From contig VDCT01000326.1 of the NCBI GenBank assembly GCA_009763385.1, forward strand, positions 1,302,001-1,366,000: a DNA stretch of 64,000 nucleotides, in the 5' to 3' direction. Of this stretch, positions 11,093 to 22,700 are shown piece after piece. The notes beneath the pieces were generated by a model. It was not told the origin of the DNA. It worked only from the letters and a program-made list of their open reading frames with translations, and did not search any database. Both the position numbers and the translations under genes were made by a program. Numbering within the stretch: the stretch's first letter is position 1; every line of letters begins with the position of its first letter. This stretch comes from Coix lacryma-jobi var. lacryma-jobi (Eukaryota > Streptophyta > Magnoliopsida > Poales > Poaceae).

Positions 11093-11998
11093 GGCGAGGA
11101 GGGCTCTGGCGCGGTTGGGTGAGGACGCGGCGGCCGGCGAAGAGTTAGGGTTCAGGGCAGCGCGAGCTCAGGCGGACGGTAGCGGGCGCGAGGATGAAGA
11201 AGACGAGTGTAAAGACTCGTGGGGCCACAACGCCAGTGAAAGGACTAAAAGTGCCGCTTATCGGGGCATCGGACGCGCCGTTGTGATCACAACGGAAGCT
11301 CCGATGCTCGTCCAGAGAGCTCCAGAAACGCCCATTTTGCATTGGACGCGTCCTATGCCTCGTCATCGGACGCTGGGCAGCGTCCGATGGAGCATCGGAC
11401 GCTCCAATGGGAAAACATCGGACGCTACCCTGACACTGTTTCAGCCGGAGCTGTCTACAGTGCAGGGCATCGGACGCTGGGGGAGCGTTCGATGCAGCGT
11501 CTGATGCCGCATTTTGAGCAGTTTTGAAGATTTCTGTTGCGGCTCCCTCTCCCAACCAAGTTCCAACTCAAATAAAAGGCAAATAAACACCAGTTGAAAC
11601 CTAGTATGAGCATCCTCGCATAAACCCTTAGTTTTATAAATATTTTGCCATAGGCTACATATCATTTTTAAGGTAAAATAGGCAATAAATCCCGAGGAGA
11701 CAACATGTGGCCACCAAAACTAGGAGACTCAACCATTAGGAGCCTCAAATGCTCCCCCTAGCGGTGGACGAACACAGCGGTTGCTCAAAACTTAACCGAA
11801 AAGAAACGACAAAGCAACAACCATGCATATGCAATGCGATACTGAATTTGAATCTAGGTTGCTTGTCAAGTTTGCTCATGGGTAAGCTTCTTCACACGCT
11901 TTTTAGGGTGGTTATCTTAACCACGTCTGACAAGCCTATGTGCATAGCATAATTTAAACATGGAATATAGTACAATGCAATGCAAAGACAACCCCCTT
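11093..11998 (-). promoter_or_regulatory. 3' noncoding region of the outer Sirevirus B copy, with CGGACG palindrome cluster
   Basis: I see no convincing gene. The segment 11255-11510 holds many CATCGGACGC and GCGTCCGATG units. A perfect hairpin lies at 11364-11389, with 11-nt arms CATCGGACGCT and AGCGTCCGATG and loop GGGC. The same stretch is present in Level 2 at about 49590-50345. The part nearest 11093 corresponds to Level 2 near 49310, so the ORF3 region of this copy is missing. Confidence 0.75.
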
Positions 11999-13551
11999 TC
12001 ACCTTTTGACAAAGTTACTTAGATCAAGCATATTAAGCTCACTTCGCAATCTACAAAGAGTGTTTTCATCTAGGGGTTTTGTGAAGATATCCGCCAATTG
12101 ATCTTCGGTTCTAACTCCCTCTAAGGATATGTCTTTCTTTGAAACATGGTCTCTAAGAAAGTGATGGCGAATATCTATGTGCTTTGTGCGAGAGTGTTGA
12201 ACCGGGTTGTTAGCAAGCTTAACCGCGCTCTCATTGTCACACAACAAAGGTACCCTTTCTAGAACTACACCATAGTTTAAAAGGGTTTGTTTCATATAAA
12301 GGATTTGTGCACAACAAGCACCCGCGGCTATGTATTCCGCCTCGGCGGTAGACAAGGCCACACTATTTTGCTTCTTTGAACTCCATGAAACTAGTGATCT
12401 CCCAAGCAAATGGCACCCTCCGGATGTGCTTTTTCTATCTACTTTGAAACCCGCGTAATCCGAATCAGAATACCCAACGAGTTGGAAGTTAGCTCCTTTG
12501 GGATACCAAAGGCCAATGCTTGGGGTGTGCTTTAGGTACCTAAGGATTCTCTTCACCGCTATAAGATGTGATTCCCTAGGATCGGCTTGAAAGCGAGCAC
12601 ACATGCACACACTAAACATGATGTCGGGCCTAGATGCGGTCAAATATAACAAGCTACCAATCATAGAACGGTAGAGAGTTTGATCAACTGGGTTACCTCC
12701 CACATCTAGGTCGAGATGTCAGTTTGTTGGCATTGGAGTCTTGATAGGCTTGCAATCATCCATGTTGAAGCGCTTGAGGAGGTCTTTTGTATACTTCTCT
12801 TGAGATATGAAAGTCCCTTCCTTCAATTGCTTGACTTGGAAGCCTAGGAAGAATGTGAGCTCTCCAATCATGGACATTTTGAACTCCTTCGACGTCAAGT
12901 CACCAAATTCCTTGCAATAGGCTTCATTTGTTGACCCGAAGATGATATCATCAACGTAGACTTGACAAATGAAGATCTCTCCATCAAGCTTCTTGGTGAA
13001 TAGTGTGGTGTCGACCTTCCCAATGGTGAAGCCCTTCTCAATGAGGAAGTCCCAGAGGCGCTCGTACCATGCTCTTGGGGCTTACTTGAGCCCATATAGC
13101 GCCTTGGACAACCTATAAACATGATTAGGATATCTAGGGTCTTCAAACCCGGGAGGTTGATCAACATAGACTAGTTCATTTATGAAGCCATTTAAAAATG
13201 CACTTTTCACATCCATTTGATATAATTTAATGTCATGATGTGATGCATATGCAAGGAGGATACGAATGGCTTCGAGTCTTGCAACCGGTGCAAAGGTCTC
13301 TCCAAAATTCAAACCTTCAACTTGAGAGAACCCCTTTGCACTAGCCTTGCCTTGTTTCTAACAACCTTGCCTTGATCATCTTGCTTGTTTCTAAACACCC
13401 ATTTTGTTCCAATGACTCTTGCGCCTTTGGGTCGCTCTTCAAGTGTCCAAACTTGGTTGCGGGTGAAGTTGTTTAATTCTTCATGCATAGCATTCACCCA
13501 ATCCTGATCACCTAGAGCTTCATCTACAATGGTAGGCTCAACAAGAGACAC
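11999..13551 (-). pseudogene. reverse transcriptase and RNase H (outer Sirevirus B copy)
   Basis: RT fragments read WVNAMHEELNNFTRNQVW, RVIGTKWVFRNKQDDQGK, FGETFAPVARLEAIRILLAYA, KLYQMDVKSAFLNGF and, in another frame, the YVDD region near 12950. RNase H is open at 11999-12703 with DSDYAGFKVDRKSTSGG, STAEAEYIAAG, CDNESAVKL and DQLADIFTKPLDENTL, ending LSNFVKR. Small indels near 13310, 13080 and 12710 break the frame. The protein would otherwise closely match the Level 2 ORF at 50346-51947. Confidence 0.88.
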
Positions 13552-14113
13552 AAAGGACTCCCTATGATGAGTTCTTGAGGATGAGCTTGTAGTAGAGTAG
13601 TCCTTTGATCAACCACTTGAGGGGCCGCTTGTGGAGCATCGACATCTTGAGCTTGTACCACCATTTGATCATGGGAGACATGAGTATCTTCAAATGGATC
13701 CTTCCCATCTTTGTCATCAACAAGTGGTACATTGGATGAGGATGGCTTGTCAATGACTTGCACATCATCATCATCATCTTTAGGCTTGATGGCTCCAACC
13801 GACATGTTCTTCATTCCTTCCCTCAATGGTTCATCACCTACATCATCAAGATTTTCATGCTCTCCTTGAGAGCCATTAAATTCATCGAATTCCACATCAT
13901 ATGTTCTTCTACCATCCCGGTGGCATGGTTGAATACTCGATATGCTTTGGACTTCAATGAGTAACCAACAAGAAAACCAATATCACATCGGCGTTGAAAC
14001 TTCCCTAGGCGTTGGCGCTTCTTGTAGATATAGCATTTGCACCCAAACACTCTAAAGAATGATATCCGGTTTCTTGTTGTTGAGTAGCTCATAGGGGGTC
14101 TTTCCAAGGAGAC
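13552..14113 (-). pseudogene. integrase C-terminal part and linker (outer Sirevirus B copy)
   Basis: It shows FFRVFGCKCYIYKKRQRLGKF, RRCDIGFLVGYSLKSKAYRVFNHATG and then an acidic linker with DDVQVIDKPSSSNVP and QAAPQVVDQR. It is cut at 14113 by the Level 2 LTR; the upstream integrase core resumes at 61972. Two frameshifts are visible (near 13838-13895). Confidence 0.85.
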
Positions 14114-14339
14114 TGAAAGGATCAAGATGCCCAAGAGGGGGGGGTGAATTGGGCTTTTCTAAAACTTCTTGCAACAATAAAACCTATCAAGCCCCAATTA
14201 ACCCCCTAGTGCCTAGAAGTGTGTTTCTCTTTATTCTACCGCACAAAATAAAGTCTATGCCACTCCTACTCTAGCAAAGCAATTCAATATAGAATGAACA
14301 ACAAGATTAATGCGGAATTGAATTGCTTGAATGTAAATG
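14114..14339 (-). repeat. Level 2 3' LTR, distal part
   Basis: This is the 3' end of the minus-strand LTR (TGAAAGGATCAAGATGCCC on the + strand). It matches 60444-60665. The Tat element interrupts it at 14340, with AAATG (14335-14339) repeated at 30722-30726. The remainder is at 30727-32052. Confidence 0.92.
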
Positions 14340-15510
14340 TGTCGGGGGACCACAAAAGGGGTACCCCCAATCAACGCAAACAAATAAATTAAACCTAGAG
14401 CACCAATTAATAAGAGACCTAGCTAGTCCACCCCCCTAAAAAACCAATCCCTCGAGGCCTCCGACGCCGGCCCACCGCCGAGAAGCCCGGGCCCGCCAGA
14501 GCCTTACCACCGCCTCATGGTAGCTTACCTCTTGAGCCCCGGCACGTGGGCTCCGAGCCCGCTACGGCCGTACACCATTCCTCGAGACCCAACGTGGGGG
14601 CCTCGAGCCCCTCTAACATGGTAACCTATCCCTCGAGACACGTCGTACCCCCCTCGAGCAGCGCCAGACTTTGGATACCAGCCCCATACTGCGCATTTAA
14701 TGCATCCACCTACTCCGGTCATGTCCTCTACACAACGTGTGCCACAGTGAACCAGAGCCAGAGTCAAACCTCCCTTTTTCACCGCAAGCATGGGCAAAAA
14801 GGCACAAGTACAGCACTGTTACGCCATGCCCCGCACTATAGCACGCTCGAGCCACATCTCGAGACCTGGACTCCCGCTGCATGGCCGGGTTTTCCGGGAC
14901 TAGCCCATACCTGCGGGAGCTCGAGCCCCCAGCAGGCAACTCCTCGAGGTCGACCCTGCGCCCCTCGAGCCCTGACTGCTTTCCTATCATTGGAGGACAG
15001 GTACCCCAAGACCCGGAGGGACCCTGCCACGTCTTGTACGTGTCGGCATGGGCGCTGCACGGCTTCCACGTCGCCACGCCTCCACGTCCGCACCAGGGAT
15101 GGATGCCACGCCTCAACAGCAACCCCCACGCCGGCTCAGTGGCCCCGACAAGACAGAATACCTACCCTTCATCGTATTGGGCATCGTACATGCCACTCCT
15201 CTGTAACCCTGGTCTCCTCTTGGTCTATAAAAGAGGGCACCAGGGCCCTTGACGCGCAGGTCTAGGCGAACACAAGTCCACACAGCACACACACGAGTCC
15301 AGACTCCCGTCCACGCTCATTGAGCTTGTATTGCCCCTATACAAGCACTTAGGTGCAAGTAATACAAGAACCTCCTCCCCCCGCTGGACGTAGGGCCTTC
15401 TTTGCCCGAACCAGGATAAACTCTTGTGTCATCTTGCATCACCATCCAGAAAGAGAGCACGGGATCACATTACTAGTTAGTGTCATACCCCCGGGGTAGA
15501 AACACAGACA
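14340..15510 (+). repeat. Tat 5' LTR
   Basis: The LTR is 1,171 bp, starting TGTCGGGGGACC and ending AAACACAGACA. A TATAAAAG box lies at 15226-15233, about 285 bp before the LTR end. Over the first 220 bases it differs from the 3' LTR at five positions by eye. About ten CTCGAG hexamers occur in it. A long open frame (14546-15265) is also open in the 3' LTR, but I take it to be chance. Confidence 0.92.
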
Positions 15511-15511
15511 G

Positions 15512-15529
15512 TTGGTGCGCCAGGTAGGG
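15512..15529 (+). promoter_or_regulatory. Tat primer-binding site
   Basis: TTGGTGCGCCAGGTAGGG begins one base after the LTR end, where the minus-strand primer tRNA would pair. I do not assign the tRNA. Confidence 0.75.
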
Positions 15530-15536
15530 CCTTCGC

Positions 15537-18074
15537 GTGTCGGAGTCGATTTCTCGTTGTTTTCTGGTGGCTTCTTCCACTCTTTCGTTATCTGCTGGTG
15601 CCGTCATCTGGTTCGAGAGCCTCGAGTTCCTGGCCACTGGCAGCGGCAACGAGCTGACCCTGCTCTCCACGGAGAGCCGAGCGGAGGAGGCGTGTCACGC
15701 CACCCCCGCGGGGGGCGTGGCGCGTCGCCCGCACCACCACGCGTCGCCACCTCGTGAGTGGCGCCGTCGTCACCATCGTCGCCAGGCACAGGCGGTGCCC
15801 GCGGTGTACACCCACTTCCCCGCGGCCGGCGCAGAGTCCCCAAGGAGAAACCTGCCCGGCGCGCGGCCGGAGACTTCTAGGGCGTGCCCGCACTCTCCCA
15901 GCGAGTTCGCGTTCGTCATGCGCACGGACCGGGAGCCCAGCTATAGGCCCTCGAGCCGTGCTCCATCGACACCACCTAGCTTCCTCCCGCACGGGGTGTA
16001 CCGCGCTCGACGCCAGCGGCACCCGTTCGGCCTCATCAACTCCGCAGCTATCTACGCCGACCATCTCGACGAGTGTCGTCAGGACCGGGCGACTGCAGAG
16101 CGGGAGGAACGTCCGGGCGTGATCCTACGAGCCAGCACTGACCTGGAGGTCGTCTACCCCGCGCACGTCGACCACGGCTTCCCACGAGTCATCGAGCCAC
16201 CTCGGCGAGCTGCCATCGGAGAGTGGTACCGCGAGCTGCAGTCCCAACACGAGCCAAGGCGGCGCGACATCAATAGCTCTGACTCCGACGAGTATGACTA
16301 CCACGACCCTGACCTCTGGGATCCCACCAGGGAGTGCTTCCAGCTCGAGGGGGTCGTGGACGATGCCGAGGACGACGGCGACGACGACACCAGGCCGACG
16401 CTCAACCTCGAAGAGCCCGGAGACGTGGCTGCGGCGGGCGGACCACACGTTTGGGGGAGGAACGAACCCCCGACACCGGATGCACCGCCTAAGCACAACA
16501 ACGACCGGGCGGCGCAGCTCGCGCAGCTACGGAAGGCGATCACCAAGGCTGAGGAGGACCGACAACGCCTGCTGCAGCTCGAGCAAACTCTTGTGCAGGA
16601 ACAAGCCCAGCCTCGAGATGCCGGCGCACGTGGCCGCGCTCGACAAGTCCACCGGCAGATCCACGAGGATGGGGCGCCAGCACGCCCCGAGGTGCGCTTC
16701 CCGCGAGCCGGGCAGAACGTGGTGGCGGCCGCGATGCTACTCCGCGATCTTCCCGCCATCTCCAACCCTGACGCCAGGCGTATGCTCGGGGAAATGAAGA
16801 ACCTCCTCGAGACAGCCGTTCTGCAGCAGGCCGAGAGCTCAGCCTCACGCCGGCGCGGAGCGGCCTCAGGGAAGCCAGCAGACACGCCCCGCAATGAGCG
16901 TGAGACATCCGTCCACCAGCCGGACGCCTCTCGAGCCAGGCCAGTCCGAGAGCGGATCGTCGACAACCAGCCTCCTCGAGATCCCAATGACGCCCGCGAC
17001 AACATCAACCACCGGCGCAAGGACAAGGGTGCCGAGGAGCGTGGCTATAATGCCCATCGAGGGGGGCGCTACGACAGTGACGAGGACCGGCAAACCCTCG
17101 AGCCCCCGGGCCCCAGGGTCTTCTGCCGGGCCATCCGCAGCTCAACCCTCCCGACCCGACGCTTCGACCACTGACCAACATCGTGAAGTATGATGGGGAG
17201 GTCGAGCCCAAGCCATGGCTCTCCGACTTCTGCCTGGGCTGCCAACTGGGCGGGGCAAAGAGCGACGACCGCGTGATCATACGCCAGCTCCCTCTACCTC
17301 TCGAACACCACGCCCGTCGGTGGCTCGAGGGGCTCCCCCGGATCAGATCCACGACTGGGCCGACCTAGTCAGGTCTTCGACGGGAATTTCAAGGGAACTT
17401 GCGTACGCCCAGGGCAACCCCTGGGATCTACGATGTTGCAGGCAGACAGCGGACGAGCCCCTCCGCGACTTCGCTCGGCGATTCTCGAAGCAGCGCCTCG
17501 AGCTCCCCCCGTGCCTGATGAGGATGTCATCTCAGCGTTCCTCACGGGCACGACATGCCAAGAGCTAGTCCACGAGCTAGGGCAGTACCGGCCCAGGACG
17601 GTCGAGGATCTAATGGATCGTGTCACCAGCTTTGCCTCAGGCAACGAGGCAGTGGGGGCCTTCTTTGGCCCTCCCACACGGACAAAGGCAAGGCGATGGT
17701 CACACCGGAGGGCTCGAGCAAGGGCAACAACGTCAAGAACCGCAACAACGACAACAAAGAAGAAAAATAAAGGCAAAGGTCGAAGGCGAAGCACGACGCC
17801 GATGACGACGACGATGAGAAGTATTCGTGGGTGCCCTCGACCGTAAGAAGCCTCGAGGCCCCCCTGACGGGCTGTCTTCGACAAGATGCTCGAGGACCCC
17901 TGCCCTTATCACAAGGGTCCCACGAATCACAAGTTGAAGGACTGTCGAATGATGAAGGGCTTCTACTCCAAGCTCGGCGATAAGAAGGAAGACGCGCCAA
18001 GGGCAAGGACAACAATCGACGCGACAACGGGGACGCGGACGCAACTTCCCCCCCGGTGCGCGACTGCTACATGA
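15537..18074 (+). pseudogene. gag: gag (Tat element)
   Basis: A 545-codon open frame (15537-17174) covers the long Arg-, Asp- and Pro-rich N-terminal region. The conserved gag core follows in other frames: KYDGEVEPKPWLSDFCLGC and PLEHHARRWLEGLP (17183-17368), then DEDVISAFLTGTTCQELV and VTSFASGNEAVGAFFGPP (17433-17700). A knuckle-like CPYHKGPTNHKLKDC is at about 17900-17945. At least two frameshifts (about 17175 and 17420) split the core. The start at 15537 is only 7 bp after the PBS and may not be the real start. Confidence 0.82.
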
Positions 18075-18234
18075 TCTACAGGGGCCCAAACCGCGGGCTC
18101 TTAGCTCGAGAAAGAAAAAAGGAGCTCAGGAGGTCTTTGCACTCTGCCACGACGCCCCCCGGTATCTCGACTGGTCTGATGCGCCAATCACGTTCGACCG
18201 TACCGACCATCCGGACCATGTCGTGAATCCGGGG

Positions 18235-18610
18235 CGTACCCCCTCGTCGTCGACCCCGTCATCGTCGACGTACGGTTCTCCAAGGTGTTGATGGATGGGG
18301 GCTCGAGCCTCACATCATATACCTCGAGACCCTCGACCTCCTGGGGATTTCGAGGGACCAGCTCCGACCCAGCGTCGGGGGGTTCCCGGAGTGGTACCAG
18401 GAAAGAAGGCCACCCCCCCCTCGGGCGCATCGACCTACTTGTTTGCTTTGGCACGCCGACCAACTTCCGCCAGGAGACGCTCACCTTCGAGGTGGTTGGG
18501 TTCCAGGGACCTACCACGCCATCATCGGCAGGCCTGGCTACGCCAAGTTCATGGCGGTCCCCAACTACACATAGTTGAAGCTTAAGATGCCAGGGCCGAA
18601 AGGGGTCATC
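18235..18610 (+). pseudogene. aspartic protease (Tat element)
   Basis: The active-site motif is DGGSS at 18294-18308 in VLMDGGSSLTS; Tat proteases typically carry DGGS here. It is followed by the flap and C-terminal motifs (LVCFGTPTNFRQETLTFEVV and, in another frame, the GRPGYAKFMAVPNY-like region near 18530-18570), then KLKMPGPKGVITV. Frames change near 18350 and 18520. Confidence 0.78.
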
Positions 18611-18959
18611 ACCGTCGACACCTCCTACGAACACGCGTACCACTGCGACGTGGAGTGCGTCGAGAGTGGGGAGGCCAACGTCCAAGTTGACTCGCTCGAG
18701 GCCCTGGCTGCCCTGGCCACCGAGGCCCCTGAGGCAAAGCGCCACGCCGGCCCTTCGAGCCGGCAGAGCACACCAAGCAGATACCCGTCAACCCGACCTC
18801 GACCGATGGCAAGACGCTGGCCATCAGTGCCAGCCTCGAGCCTAAATAGGAAGCAGTGCTCGTCGATTTTCTCGCGCAAACATCGACATGTTTGCGTGGA
18901 GCCCCTCGGACATGCCAGGCGTACCGAGGGGAGTCGCCGAGCACGCCTTGGAGATCCAG

Positions 18960-19525
18960 CCGGGTCCAGACCGTGAAGCAACGCCTGCGCCGCTTCGACG
19001 AGGAGAAGCGTAGGATCATCGGCGAGGAGGTGCACAAGCTTTTGGCGGCTGGATTCATCAAGGAGGTATTTCACCCGGAGTGGCTAGCTAACCCTGTACT
19101 AGTTAGGAAAAAGAATGGAAAAATGCGGATGTGTGTAGACTACACTGGTCTGAATAAAGCATGTCCAAAGTTCCATTTCCTTTACCTAGAATTGATCAGA
19201 TTGTCGATTCCACTACGGGGTGCGAAGTACTTTCATTTCTCGATGCGTATTCCGGCTACCACCACAGATGAAATGAAAGAATCCGACGAGCTCACTACCT
19301 CCTTTATTACGCCTTTTGGTATGTATTGCTATGTACAATGCCCTTCGGCCTTCAAAACGCCGGGGCAACATATCAGCGTTGTATGCAACATGTCTTTGGC
19401 GAACACATAGGCAAACCGTCGAGGCCTACGTCGACGACATCGTGGTTAAGACCAAGAAAGTCGGGGACCTCATCAGCGATCTCGAGACCATGTTCGAGTG
19501 CCTCCGGGCCAAGAAGTGAAACTCA
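18960..19525 (+). pseudogene. reverse transcriptase (Tat element)
   Basis: VHKLLAAGFIKEVFHPEWLAN and PVLVRKKNGKMRMCVDYTGLNKACPK (about 19030-19170) are the RT N-terminal motifs. The fingers/palm region continues with frame changes, then YVDDIVVKTKK, with the catalytic YVDD at 19427-19438. Several small indels at 19170-19400 break it. Base composition shifts to less GC-rich between about 19070 and 19400. Confidence 0.85.
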
Positions 19526-19529
19526 ACCC

Positions 19530-20115
19530 CGAGAAATGTGTCTTTGGTGTGCCTCGAGGTATGCTACTTGGCTACATTGTCTCACAACGAGGGATCGAGG
19601 CCAACCCCGAAAAGATCTCAACAGTCACGAAGATGGCCCAATTCGAGACCTCAAGGGTGTACAAAAGTGACAGGCTGTCTAGCCGCTCTCAGCAGGTTCA
19701 TCTTGAGGCTAGGGGAAAAGGCGCTACCCCTCTACCCGCCTGATGAAGAAACGGAACGCTTTGCGTGGACCGTCGAAGCCGAGGAAGCCCTAACCAAGTT
19801 GAAGGGGTTGCTGACTTCCGCGCCAATCCTCGTGCCACCACGACCAGCCCAGGGTAACGATCCCCCTGAGCCTCTCCTCCTCTACGTAGCCGCAACCACC
19901 CAGGTGGTCAGCGCGGTCGTAGTCGTCGAGAGACACGAGGAGGGTCACGTGTTACCAGTCCAACGGCTGGTGTACTTCATCAGTGAGGTGCTCTCCGAGG
20001 CCAAGGTCCGGTACTCACACATCCAGAAGCTGCTCTACGGCATCGTCATCACAAGGCGCAAGCTCCAGCATTATTTCCTCGCTCATCCCGTGACGGTAGT
20101 ATCGTCCTTCCCCTT
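19530..20115 (+). pseudogene. RT thumb and first RNase H (Tat element), catalytic Asp apparently absent
   Basis: KLNPEKCVFGVPRGMLLGYIVS (about 19515-19580) and SALSRFI-like motifs lead into EAEEALTKLKGLLTSAPILVPP and then LLLYVAATTQVVSAVVVVER. Active Gypsy RNase H has a catalytic Asp in the YTDAS-type position, but here the sequence is YVAATT. The tail RYSHIQKLLYGIVITRRKLQHYF matches the family. Such a degenerate connection domain is expected where a second RNase H supplies activity. Confidence 0.72.
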
Positions 20116-20268
20116 GGAGAGATCATCAACAACCGGGAGGCCACAGGGCGCATCGCCAAGTGGTCTGCAGAGCTGATGGGGGAGGCCATCACCTACACTC
20201 CGTGAAAAGCCATCAAGTCGCAAGCGCTGGCGGACTTCGTTGCTGAGGGGACCGACACCCAGCTCCCG

Positions 20269-20705
20269 TTGGCACAAATCCAAGTCGAGCTCTGGACTAT
20301 GTACTTCGACGGGTCCCTCATGAAGACAAGGGCAGGTGCGGGCCTACTCTTCATCTCACCCCTCGGAGTTCACATGCGCTACCTGCTGCGCTTGCACTTC
20401 CCTGCCTCCAACAACGTCGCTGAGTACGAGGCCCTCGTCAACGGGCTGCGCATCGCCCTCGAGCTTGGGGCCCGACGCCTCGACGTTCAAGGGGACTCGC
20501 AGCTCGTCGTCAACCAGGTCATGAAGGCCTCAAACTGCATCGATCTCAAGATGGAAGCATATTGTGGAGAAGTGCGCAAGCTAGAAGACAAGTTCTATGG
20601 CCTCGAGCTCAACCACATCGCTCGAAAGTACAACGAGGCCGCAGACGAGCTGGCTAAGTTAGCATCCACGCGCGACACCGTCCCACCAGATGTCTTCTCG
20701 AGGGA
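20269..20705 (+). pseudogene. second, archaeal-type RNase H (Tat aRNH)
   Basis: An open frame begins near 20269. WTMYFDGSLMKTRAGAGL carries the first catalytic Asp (about 20308), NNVAEYEALVNGLRIALELG the Glu, VQGDSQLVVNQV the second Asp, and YNEAADELAKLAS the last. This complete D-E-D-D set is intact. It is the extra RNase H known from Tat elements and probably provides the RNA-degrading activity. The open frame continues into a linker with repeated LEPDxGARPSTP units (20760-20840). Confidence 0.85.
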
Positions 20706-20979
20706 CATTTTCGAGCCATCCGTCAAAATCGCCCCGGGGGCTGGCCCCACGACGCCACCCCTCGAGCCAGACATGGGGGCTCGACCTTCAACGCCAACCC
20801 TCGAGCCGGACACGGGGGCTCGACCTTCAACGCCACCCCTCGAGGACGACCCCTCGACATCCGCTGAGCGTGCAGATCGACGCACCCGCCTCTTCTTCAT
20901 CACGACCCCTCGACTGGCGAACGCCCTTCCTCGACTACCTGACGCAAGGCGTGCTACCAGAAGACAAGACAGAGGCCCG

Positions 20980-22155
20980 ACGTATCGCTCCAAGGGCCAA
21001 GACCTACGTCATCTACGACGACAAACGAGAGCTATACCATCGAAGCCCATCAGGAATCCTTCAGCGCTGCATCCCCCTCGAGGAAGGGCGCAGGCTCCTC
21101 GACGACATGCACTCGGGGGCTTGCGGCCATCACGCAGCACCAAGGACCTTGGTGGAGAACGCCTTCCCGCAAGGGCTTCTACTGGCCACCGCCATTGGAG
21201 ACGCCAAGCGCCTAGTCCGAGCCTGCCAAGGGTGTCAGTTCTACGCCAAGCAAACGCACCAGCCCGCGCACGCCCTGCAAATGATCCCCATCACTTGGTC
21301 GTTTGCCGTCTGGGGCTCGACCTCGTGGGTCCCCTCAATATGACCATGGAAAGTACACGCATGTGCTCATAGCCATCGACAAGTTCACCAAGTGGATCGA
21401 GCTAAGCCTATAGGCAACCCCACTTCCGAGAAGGCCGTCGAGTTCATCTCCGACATCATGTACCGGTTTGGGGTGCCTAACGTCATCATCACCCGACAAT
21501 GGCACACAATTCGGGGCAAAAAGTTCACCAACTTCTGCGACGACAACAACATCCGCGTGAACTGGGCCTCGGTCGCGTACCCTCAATGCAACGGCAGGTC
21601 GAGCGCGCGCAACGCCTGATCATACTCCACGGGCTGAAGTCGAGGCTGTTCAAGACCCTCAAGAATTTTGGAAAGAGCTAGGCTGCAGAGCTTCCCTCAG
21701 TGCTGTGGGACCTCAGGACTACGCCGAGTCGAGCCACCGGGTTCACTCCGTTCTTCCTAACCTATGGCGCCGAGGCTGTCCTGCCTACGGACCTCGAGTA
21801 CGGCTCCCCTCGACTTCAAGCCTACAACGAGCAAACCAACGGCGAGAGGCTCGCCAACGCCAAGGACCAACTCGAGGAGGCTCGAGACGTGGCACTCATC
21901 AACTCCGCGCACTACCAGCAAACGCTTCGACGCTATCACGACAAGCACGTGCGCAAAAGGGACCTGGCGGTGGGGGACCTCGTGCTTCGACGACTGCAAG
22001 ATAATCGAGGGCGCCGCAAGCTCACCCCTCCATGGGAAGGCCCATATACCATAGCTGAGGTGCTCAAGCCAGGAACATACAAGCTCTACGACGGTCAAAG
22101 CAGGATCCTGGCGAATGCGTGGAACATATCTCAGCTACGTCGCTTCTACACTTAA
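20980..22155 (+). pseudogene. integrase (Tat element)
   Basis: The zinc-finger region contains MHSGACGHHAAPRTL and RACQGCQFYAK (21100-21260). The core begins at the GLDLVGPL motif (about 21310) and continues with EFISDIMYRFGVPNVIITR. The catalytic TDNGTQF site (about 21487-21510) is out of frame by one base. The C-terminal part (21700-22155) is open: ATGFTPFFLTYGAEAVLP, HDKHVRKRDLAVGDLVLRR, PWEGPYTIAEVLKPGTYKL, ending at the stop at 22153-22155. At least three frameshifts occur. Confidence 0.87.
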
Positions 22156-22700
22156 GGGCCTCGTGGCCTTTTACATTTGTTGCTTTGTACAAACACGTCA
22201 AATATGAATGAACAAACTCGTGCACTGTCTTTCGTTCTACTTAGCAACTTAAGGTAGCCTCGACCCTGCCTTGCTCAGGGCGAGCCTCCCTCGGGGGCGG
22301 ACAGGGGGGACCCCCCCAGACTCCGGAAAAAGCGCGCTTTTCTTTTCAAAAATTCGACCCTTGTCTCGATTCGTGTCTTGAGCGTACTAGCAACGTCTAA
22401 ATCCGTAGATACCTCGAGCCTCCAAGAGGCGGGGGGGCGTCAACGTAGACGGCCACCCACGCCCCCGGGCTACGGTACCCTACCTACGCCTCCCCTCGAG
22501 GAACTCGCGACGTGTATCGAAAGAACATAGACCAAGCCGGTAGAAACTCGAGCTAGCGACAAAGAGAAATGATCGAATAAATTTGAAAAGAAAAACAGCT
22601 TCTTGTAAATAAGTCATACGCATATAATTGCCTCGACGGGCCATAAGTCATGACATGATTTTTTACAAGGGCCTCGACGCCCAAATTTGGCACGCAGGCC
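22156..22700 (+). other. Tat spacer between pol and the antisense gene
   Basis: This is noncoding. The pol stop and the antisense-gene stop face each other across about 545 bp, so transcripts would converge here. It includes C-rich and G-rich runs and several CTCGA motifs. I see nothing else. Confidence 0.6.

Larger units (their letters stand above)
11093..14113 (-). mobile_element. Sirevirus family B, outer copy (Level 1), 3' half
   Basis: Read on the minus strand, it runs from the integrase end through RT and RNase H to a 3' noncoding region that is cut at 11093. Its other half is 61967-64000; the two were separated by the Level 2 element, which duplicated GAGAC at 14109-14113 and 61967-61971. 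It is nearly the same family as the inserted Level 2 copy. It lacks about 60 bp between INT and RT (near 13557) that Level 2 retains. Confidence 0.9.

Noticed and set aside
14546..15265. 239-codon open frame in the Tat 5' LTR, with a 235-codon counterpart in the 3' LTR (29756-30463)
   Set aside because: The two LTRs are about 97-98% identical, so one chance open frame appears twice. The protein is low-complexity and overlaps the TATA box and transcription start area.
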